Shown: positions 12,281-17,139 of the stretch, piece after piece
Layout of the letters: each line of letters begins with the position of its first letter
Position numbering within the stretch: position 1 is the first letter of the stretch
The notes under the pieces: model-generated
Told to the model about the DNA's origin: nothing
Databases searched by the model: none
Seen by the model: the letters and a program-made list of their open reading frames with translations, nothing else
Assembly: GCA_964356335.1 (NCBI GenBank)
Contig: CAYHHI010000061.1
Coordinates: forward strand, 1 to 17,139
Reading direction: 5' to 3'
Length of the DNA stretch: 17,139 nucleotides
DNA from: CAYHHI01 sp964356335
GTDB lineage: Bacteria > Arandabacterota > Arandabacteria > Arandabacterales > Arandabacteraceae
Position numbers and translations under genes: made by a program

Positions 12281-15200
12281 GTGACGGACGACATAGGCTA
12301 TCTCTGTCTTGGAGTCCGTGATTTGAGAAACAACAAATTCCTCATTTTCGCCCTATTCCTAGGTTTGGGAGTATCTGCTGTGGTAATGCTGGACCTAGGT
12401 GAGGCCATCAGTCAGTTCACAAGGTCCCCCTCTGCCATCTTCTGGCTAGGTATGGCGATCCTTGTCACGATTCTGCCAGTTAGAGGCATGCCCGGAGTAG
12501 GGGCACTGAACGTAAGCCCCTTGCCACTTCTCGCCATGTTGCTCTTGCATGGAACAAGTGCGGCGCTGTTGACGGGATGGCTTTCCGGTTTCGCTGCCAC
12601 ATTGTCTTCTCGAACTAAGAAACTGGACGTGGATTTCCAGCGAGCTCTGCTCAATTCAGGGAAGCACGGGCTCTGCATCCTATCTGCCGGTTATGTGCTC
12701 TGGGGTACCAACGGTGCCCTAGGCTGTCTGGAACTCGGGCTTAGCCCCGGCGTGTTTGTTCGGCTTCTTGCTGCGCACGCTGTGTATATTGTGGTCAGCA
12801 CTGCAATCCTTTCCTTCGGATTATGGATCCGGGACAAGACGAATCCGCCAGAGATATGGAGATCCATATTCGGCTGGAAGGCCCTCGTTTCCTGGAGTAC
12901 GCCGCTCGGGGCATTCCTCCTCGCCATCTTCTATATGAACGGCGGCTTCCTTCTGATAGGGATCCTCATCGGAATAGGCTTGATCGGCATTGTCACTGTT
13001 CGGGACCACGTCCGCATCAAATCATCCTTTGTCCAGTTGGTGGATGGTCTACGCATGGCTCGTGACGGCAACATGCCGCACCTCAAGGGGGAGACCCAGC
13101 ACGTCGTAGACCTGGCCGTGGCCCTCGGCCACAAGATGCGGCTGCCCTACAAAAGCCTCGAGCTCCTTGAACATGCTGCAATGCTCCACAACGTTGGCTA
13201 CATCGCTGTGGACCGGGACACTGTCCTCAAGCCGGCACTTCTCACCGATGCCGAGATGAGCGAAATACGGGAGCACCCCGAAAGCGGTATGAGGATACTG
13301 CGAGAGGTCGTTGGAATGGAGGGGGTTGCCGACATCGTCCTGTGCCATCACGAAAGCCCCGATGGGACGGGCTATCCGCAGGGGCTCAAGGGCAATAAAA
13401 TCCCTATGGAGGCAGCCATAATCAAGGTGGCCGAGGCTTTCGTCGCGATGACTAACTCGCGCCCTCATAGGAGCAAGCCCTTTTCCAAGAACGAGGCGCT
13501 TGATGAAATCGCGTGCGACGCAGGGCACGCTCTTGATGCGACAGTGACATACTTTCTCTTTGAGCTCATGGGCCGGTCCGACCTGTCTGCCGGGGTTGCC
13601 AAGGGATTTGGGCCGCCGTCAAAGCAGCATATCAGGTCCAGACTCTATAAGTCTCCGGCCAGGCCGTTTGCACTCTTCCCACACAGGTGGAAAGAGAAGC
13701 AATCGATGCTCATCGGATCATGTATCGTTGGGGTTGCGGCAGCGATTATTCTGGTTTTCGGCAAGTTGGGCGTCCCGCTAACTCTCGGGTTACGATCCGG
13801 ACTAGTCACAAGTACTGCCCTGGGGAGTCTCTTCTTTCTCTTCTTGCTCGGGCTCGCAGCCTTACGACCTGTACGGCTCCCTAGGGGTGCATATGTTTCA
13901 TCTGCCTCGGCAGTCGTGCTGGCGATCTCGCTGGCCGGAGGACCGGTCTATGCCGTGATCTTTGGCTTTGCGCTGATCGGCTGGGCGATGTTACTCGATC
14001 CAGCCAATGCCCTATCAAAGTCACAGGCAGCAGTCAATGGTGTGCTGAGTGGGGCGAATGGGACCGGATATGCAAATGGGAATGGGTGTGGAAACGGGGA
14101 TGGGCGTGCGAATGGGAACGGGGATGCACACAGAAACGGGTACGCACACGGGAACGGTTATACCGGCACCGGATATGGAAATGGGCACGGTCACGGCTTC
14201 CAGAAAGTCCCTGGTAAGAGTGCCGCCAGGCACAACAGGGGCATAACATATATCATCAAGAGCAAGGCCCTTGAGTCGCAGCTTTCCACTGCGTCGGCCT
14301 ACGGCTTCTTGCTGATGCTTGCCGGAAGTGGTAGTTGGGTGGCATACGAAGCGGGCAGGCGAGCATCCCAGATCCTTGGCCTCCATGGAACGGCATCCGA
14401 CCTCATTCCGTTCGCCTTGAGCGTCGGAGCTTTCTATTTTGTCGAGACGATGGTGCAGTCAGCGCTCCTCTCGGGTCACGGTCTCTCGGCCGGACGAATC
14501 TGGCAGCGTAACTATCTCAAGATACTCCCCGAGCCGCTCACTTATGCGGTCTGCGGATATGCCATACTCATGAGCACCACTCTGCTTGGATTCTGGGCAG
14601 CCATACCGCTGTTCCTCTTCCCGACCCTCTGGCGGCATCTCGCACTTCTGAGACGTCTCGAGCTCATGAAGACCAAGGAAAGCCTGATCAGATCGATCGC
14701 TCGGGCAGTTGATGAGAAAGACCGTTACACGGGAGGGCATTCAGCAAGCGTGGTTGAGATTGCCACTGCGATCGCCAGAGAAATGGGCAAGAGCGAACTG
14801 TTTGTCGAGCAACTCGAGGAAGCGGCGATACGCCACGACCTTGGCAAGGTCTCCTGGCCACACCAGGTGCTGCGAAAGCCTGCCCTGCTCAACGAACAAG
14901 AGGAAGAGGAGTACAAGTGGACCCATCCCGATGTGAGCGCCGCGATTGCAGCCCGCGTGGGTTCATCCGACCAGGTGATCGAGATGATAAAGTACCACCA
15001 CGAACGCCAGGACGGTAAGGGCTATCCCCACAAACTCACCGGCGACAAAATCCCTCTCGGCTCGCGCATACTGTGCGTTGCGGATTCATTTGACGCCATG
15101 GTCCACGACCGATGGTACCGCCGTAAACGCACCCTCCAGGATGCGATCGACGAAGTGAGCCGGTGTTCAGGAACGCAATTCGATCCCGCGATCGTCGATG

Positions 15201-15307
15201 CCTTCCTCAGCGTTCTCGAAAAGATTGACCTCGAACGACTTATCGAGGCAGTGGAGCTTGGTGTCGGCGAGATCACAGAGGAAGTGGAAGTCGAAGCAGA
15301 GATTTGA
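12281..15307 (+). CDS. Duplicated membrane-anchored HD-GYP protein (c-di-GMP phosphodiesterase)
   Basis: The 1008-aa frame opens at GTG 12281. TTG 12323 (14 codons later) has GGAG 8 bases upstream and may be the true start (LRNNKFLIFALF). Layout: N-terminal membrane block (about 20-240); HD-GYP module 1 (about 250-440); second membrane block (about 475-580); Gly/Asn linker (about 590-638); third membrane block (about 665-795); HD-GYP module 2 (about 800-990). Module 2 keeps all signature residues: GGHS, HD (H852-D853) in HDLGK, HHE (906-908), GKGYP (912-916, within QDGKGYP) and VADSFDAM. By family knowledge it hydrolyses c-di-GMP. Module 1 keeps HHE and GTGYP but has HN (H303-N304) instead of HD, GET instead of GHS, and EAFVAM instead of DxFDAM, so it is probably a regulatory pseudo-domain. 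It is monocistronic and downstream of a terminator. Confidence 0.92.
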   Translation: MTDDIGYLCLGVRDLRNNKFLIFALFLGLGVSAVVMLDLGEAISQFTRSPSAIFWLGMAILVTILPVRGMPGVGALNVSPLPLLAMLLLHGTSAALLTGWLSGFAATLSSRTKKLDVDFQRALLNSGKHGLCILSAGYVLWGTNGALGCLELGLSPGVFVRLLAAHAVYIVVSTAILSFGLWIRDKTNPPEIWRSIFGWKALVSWSTPLGAFLLAIFYMNGGFLLIGILIGIGLIGIVTVRDHVRIKSSFVQLVDGLRMARDGNMPHLKGETQHVVDLAVALGHKMRLPYKSLELLEHAAMLHNVGYIAVDRDTVLKPALLTDAEMSEIREHPESGMRILREVVGMEGVADIVLCHHESPDGTGYPQGLKGNKIPMEAAIIKVAEAFVAMTNSRPHRSKPFSKNEALDEIACDAGHALDATVTYFLFELMGRSDLSAGVAKGFGPPSKQHIRSRLYKSPARPFALFPHRWKEKQSMLIGSCIVGVAAAIILVFGKLGVPLTLGLRSGLVTSTALGSLFFLFLLGLAALRPVRLPRGAYVSSASAVVLAISLAGGPVYAVIFGFALIGWAMLLDPANALSKSQAAVNGVLSGANGTGYANGNGCGNGDGRANGNGDAHRNGYAHGNGYTGTGYGNGHGHGFQKVPGKSAARHNRGITYIIKSKALESQLSTASAYGFLLMLAGSGSWVAYEAGRRASQILGLHGTASDLIPFALSVGAFYFVETMVQSALLSGHGLSAGRIWQRNYLKILPEPLTYAVCGYAILMSTTLLGFWAAIPLFLFPTLWRHLALLRRLELMKTKESLIRSIARAVDEKDRYTGGHSASVVEIATAIAREMGKSELFVEQLEEAAIRHDLGKVSWPHQVLRKPALLNEQEEEEYKWTHPDVSAAIAARVGSSDQVIEMIKYHHERQDGKGYPHKLTGDKIPLGSRILCVADSFDAMVHDRWYRRKRTLQDAIDEVSRCSGTQFDPAIVDAFLSVLEKIDLERLIEAVELGVGEITEEVEVEAEI
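14053..14197 (+). repeat. Degenerate hexanucleotide-like repeat encoding a Gly/Asn linker
   Basis: About 145 bases of short GGN-AAT/AAC-type units (variants of AATGGG, AACGGG, CACGGG) inside the HD-GYP gene. They encode alternating Gly with Asn, Asp, His, Tyr or Arg (for example GYANGNGCGNGDGRANGNG). Such tracts expand and contract by slippage. All units here are whole codons, so the frame is kept. Confidence 0.75.
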
Positions 15308-15392
15308 CGTCCCCACGCACCGCGACAAAACCACCCAGCAAGAACTGAGTTCTGGAAAACGGCACGCTTGTTGCTCTGCGTGATATGTCGTT

Positions 15393-15411
15393 GGGGCTTC
15401 TGAAGAGCCCC
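15393..15411 (+). terminator. Small hairpin between the HD-GYP and Cys-repeat genes
   Basis: GGGGCT (15393-15398) pairs with AGCCCC (15406-15411) over a 7-base loop, 86 bases after the HD-GYP stop and 50 bases before the next start. There is no T-run. It could terminate the HD-GYP transcript or belong to the next gene's leader. Confidence 0.3.
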
Positions 15412-15460
15412 GAAAGGCTTGTGGGCTTAGGATGCGTGATGATGGGAGGAGGTGGTTGTG

Positions 15461-15907
15461 ATGAAGCGCATCGGGCTAGTTCTTGCATGTCTCGTTTTCC
15501 TGCTTTGCGGCACTGCCCTGGCAGTCGCTCCGATCTCTCCACTCTACAAGGCAAGGCTTGACGCGACGCTTGCTGAGTGGAACCAGAAGAGCGCCGTCCA
15601 TGCTATGGATGCGGGCGAGGATCCTCAGGAATACGTAGTCAGTGTTAATCCTTACAGCCTGTGTCTCATCAGCATCTGCTGGGAGAGCTACTGTGTGGGA
15701 AGTGTGTGCGGAGGTAGCTACTGCGGCGGCAGCGTCTGTGCAGGAAGCGTTTGCGCCAGTGCGGTTTGTGGGCTGTCTGCATGTGCGGCAAACACGCTAT
15801 GCATCAGAAACTGTGGGTGGCCGACGATACCGGAGGATCCGAGGGGCCCGCGAACGGATCTCGAGACAGTTATGGATGCGGGATATTGCAGATATCCTGA
15901 CCGGTGA
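15461..15907 (+). CDS. Secreted cysteine-pentad-repeat protein
   Basis: ATG 15461 is chosen over the GTG at 15452 because GGGAGGAGG (15444-15452) is then 8 bases upstream. The 148-aa product has a signal peptide (IGLVLACLVFLLCGTALA, likely cut at ALA-VAP). A charged helical segment follows (about 28-58, ARLDATLAEWNQKSAV). Then comes a striking block with Cys at 68, 73, 78, 83, 88, 93, 98, 103 and 108, one every five residues (units such as CGGSY, CGGSV, CAGSV), followed by C114, C118 and C143. The tail is Pro-rich and polar (WPTIPEDPRGPRTD). The five-residue period matches pentapeptide-repeat beta-helices, but with Cys at the repeating position. Disulfide ladder, metal binding or lipid/peptide modification are all open. 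I recognise no named family. A strong hairpin follows. Confidence 0.82.
   Translation: MKRIGLVLACLVFLLCGTALAVAPISPLYKARLDATLAEWNQKSAVHAMDAGEDPQEYVVSVNPYSLCLISICWESYCVGSVCGGSYCGGSVCAGSVCASAVCGLSACAANTLCIRNCGWPTIPEDPRGPRTDLETVMDAGYCRYPDR
15662..15784 (+). repeat. 15-base tandem units encoding the C-x-x-S-x pentads
   Basis: Eight consecutive 15-base steps from Cys68 to Cys108, each opening with TGC or TGT. The units differ in synonymous and first-residue positions, so this is an old, protein-level repeat rather than a recent DNA expansion. Confidence 0.7.
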
Positions 15908-15925
15908 GCGGGCTCGCCGAGGGAA

Positions 15926-15957
15926 GCGGGGTGCGGGTTTTTCTGGCCGCACCCCGC
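15926..15957 (+). terminator. Perfect 11-bp hairpin after the Cys-repeat gene
   Basis: GCGGGGTGCGG (15926-15936) pairs perfectly with CCGCACCCCGC (15947-15957) around a 10-base T-rich loop, beginning 18 bases after the stop. There is no T-run after it, but the position and stability fit a terminator. Confidence 0.55.
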
Positions 15958-16066
15958 AGTCCTAACGATGGTAGGGTGGAATGCCTGCGGAGATCGGTTT
16001 AGGCGGAGCTGACCTCGGAGAGGCTCGATTCCAGATGGGTCGAATCATCGCGGGAGGTAAAGGGCA

Positions 16067-16198
16067 ATGAAGGCCCGGCTAAGAAAGTACTACCGCTATG
16101 CCTATCGCGGCAAGCTTCTCCCTAGCAGGGAGTCTATGGGGCTACCTGACGGGACGCAGAAAGCCGAAGAGATCCAAGGGTTGAATGTTCCTGTCTGA
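16067..16198 (+). CDS. 43-aa basic hypothetical protein
   Basis: ATG 16067 has GGGAGG about 9 bases upstream (16052-16056) and a second AGGG nearer. The product begins MKARLRKYYRYAYRGKLLPS, very rich in Arg, Lys and Tyr, and ends neutral (TQKAEEIQGLNVPV). No signal peptide, no recognised domain. An inverted repeat (CTCCCT-AGC-AGGGAG, 16118-16132) lies inside. It sits between the Cys-repeat gene and the Cys-rich membrane protein, both on the same strand. It could be a small nucleic-acid-binding or membrane-surface protein, or a spurious ORF. Confidence 0.45.
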   Translation: MKARLRKYYRYAYRGKLLPSRESMGLPDGTQKAEEIQGLNVPV

Positions 16199-16294
16199 TT
16201 TATGTCACCTTATGGACACTTGCGTCAGGAAACATTACATAGTGACTCCACGTTTGGCACTGATTCACCTCGTCTCAGAAAGCGGACCCTGGGT

Positions 16295-16322
16295 TTGGCC
16301 GCGCTGACTGCTCTGGTACAGT
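16295..16322 (+). promoter_or_regulatory. Weak promoter candidate for the membrane protein at 16362
   Basis: TTGGCC (16295-16300), a 16-base spacer and TACAGT (16317-16322, four of six consensus bases), ending 40 bases before the start codon. The rest of 16199-16361 shows nothing else I can name. Confidence 0.3.
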
Positions 16323-16361
16323 AAATGCAACTGCCACGAGGTGATGTGTGGGGAGGAGGGG

Positions 16362-17139
16362 ATGATGGGTGGTTCGAACGTGAGACTTGCCGCGGGCCTA
16401 GAATCTCATTGCATCGTCAAGGTCTTCCTGGCAATAGCTGGTGGGTTGCTTGCCTCTGACTCCATCTTGGTGCTTTCCGAGTGGGCCGATACCTGTTTGG
16501 GCTTCATGCTCTGCCTGGCACTGGTGCTCGTGTCTCTGCACGCTTGGCCGTTCAGGAAACACCTCAAGCTTCTTCTGGCCGTTTGCGCAGTACCGTGCGT
16601 TTATCTTTGTTTCGGCGTGCCTCAGGGGGTAGGGCGCCTCGTTCTCGTCTCGTGGCTTGTTTTCGTCCTCCATCTTGCAGAAAGGGGCTTCGGCTCAACG
16701 GCACACACCGCCGAGGAGTACAACGCAAAGGAGTACGTTGCTAACGGGCGCACCGTTAGTAATCACCCAAAGCACGGGACGCCCTGCTTACTACCAGTTC
16801 ATCTGGCTTTGCTTTGCTACGCCGCCGGAATCGCTGCCTGCCAGAGGAGCAGTAGGATCTGGTTCTCCCTCATGGACATAACGACGATTCTCTCCTTCCA
16901 AGACTCCCCAAGGGGATTGTGGATCTGCGGTTTGCCCATCTGCGTTCTCGGAGGCATGGTCTTGGTGTGGGCCGGGTTGGGCACGGGCAAGTTCAGGAAT
17001 CTCATCCATGTCGTAATACTGTCTGCCGGCCTCGGCATTACCCAGATGCTCCTCGCCATTTTGGCCCCCGCTCTCGCCCCCGCGAATCCTCTTGTAATAT
17101 CGTGCTGCCAGCTAGGTATAGTCGCGTTCATCGCTGTTC
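16362..17139 (+). CDS. Cysteine-rich integral membrane protein of unknown function; 3' end outside window
   Basis: An uninterrupted frame of 259 codons runs from ATG 16362 to the window end and is still open. The start has GGAGG 5-6 bases upstream (an adjacent ATG at 16365 is equally possible). Several hydrophobic segments are visible (IVKVFLAIAGGLLASDSILV, LGFMLCLALVLVSLHAW, LLLAVCAVPCVYLCFGV, LVLVSWLVFVLHLA, PVHLALLCYAAGIAAC, ICGLPICVLGGMVLVWAGL, VVILSAGLGITQMLLAILA). Short loops are basic (FRKHLK) or polar (TAEEYNAKEYVANGRTVSNH). Thirteen Cys in 259 residues is unusually many for a membrane protein, several as C-x3/4-C pairs. I see no exosortase, VKOR or transporter signature. It lies downstream of the Cys-repeat secreted protein, so a role in handling it is possible but unproven. 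Confidence 0.72.
   Translation, partial: MMGGSNVRLAAGLESHCIVKVFLAIAGGLLASDSILVLSEWADTCLGFMLCLALVLVSLHAWPFRKHLKLLLAVCAVPCVYLCFGVPQGVGRLVLVSWLVFVLHLAERGFGSTAHTAEEYNAKEYVANGRTVSNHPKHGTPCLLPVHLALLCYAAGIAACQRSSRIWFSLMDITTILSFQDSPRGLWICGLPICVLGGMVLVWAGLGTGKFRNLIHVVILSAGLGITQMLLAILAPALAPANPLVISCCQLGIVAFIAV

Noticed and set aside
13049..13528. 159-codon minus frame in the HD-GYP gene
   Set aside because: Antisense to the first HD-GYP module, whose motifs are unmistakable on the plus strand.
14021..14386. Minus-strand frame of alternating Pro/Val/Ile opposite the Gly/Asn tract
   Set aside because: It is the antisense reading of the hexanucleotide-like repeat inside the HD-GYP gene, with no start signals of its own.
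15308..15460. c-di-GMP riboswitch between the HD-GYP gene and the Cys-repeat gene
   Set aside because: The conserved GEMM elements (GGGCAAACC-like and GACGCAAAGCC-like) are absent; only a 6-bp hairpin is seen.

Overview
The window (about 17.1 kb, fairly GC-rich) looks like accessory chromosomal DNA from an uncultured, double-membraned bacterium of the FCB/candidate-phylum kind (Eisenbacteria, Latescibacteria, Fermentibacteria, WOR-3 or similar; Armatimonadota-like relatives are also possible for the first gene). The clues are a gingipain-type (C25) peptidase with a C-terminal FlgD-like/type IX-secretion-style sorting domain, a lipobox protein, many small secreted proteins and a large HD-GYP protein. 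No rRNA, tRNA, CRISPR array or intact transposase was seen. Assignments come from reading the sequence alone; no database search was run.

Layout. 1-2707 (minus): the 5' part of a secreted, GATase-like/possible GHL10 glycosylhydrolase gene that runs off the left edge, preceded by an MFS transporter with a clear promoter. 2865-3414 (plus): mscL with its own promoter and a C-terminal zinc ribbon. 3415-3990: a gene-free stretch holding a palindromic operator-like element and a leader with three inverted repeats. 3991-8254 (plus): a secreted-protein operon made of a small secreted protein interrupted by an in-frame TAA, an unrecognised secreted protein, and a two-caspase-fold C25 peptidase interrupted by an in-frame TGA, closed by a strong hairpin terminator. 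8399-10075 (plus): a lipoprotein with a C-terminal TlpA-like thioredoxin domain.

10385-11711 (minus): a compact run of small genes. The upstream members are frame-broken and joined by TAATG overlaps, followed by a secreted 199-aa protein and an overlapping 48-aa Trp-rich peptide gene. 11954-12139 (plus): a self-contained miniature transcription unit (promoter, Shine-Dalgarno, 19-codon ORF, terminator). 12281-15307 (plus): a 1008-aa membrane protein with two HD-GYP modules, the first degenerate and the second intact, separated by a Gly/Asn linker encoded by a hexanucleotide-like repeat. 15461-17139 (plus): a secreted protein with cysteine at every fifth residue, a 43-aa ORF, and a Cys-rich membrane protein that runs off the right edge.

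How it fits together: the central theme is export and the cell envelope (secreted proteins, sorted pseudo-protease, envelope thioredoxin, osmotic channel, c-di-GMP hydrolysis). The strongest candidates for something undescribed are the 19-aa mini-unit at 11954-12139, the Cys-pentad protein at 15461-15907 with its neighbours, and the stop-interrupted C25 locus at 3991-8211.
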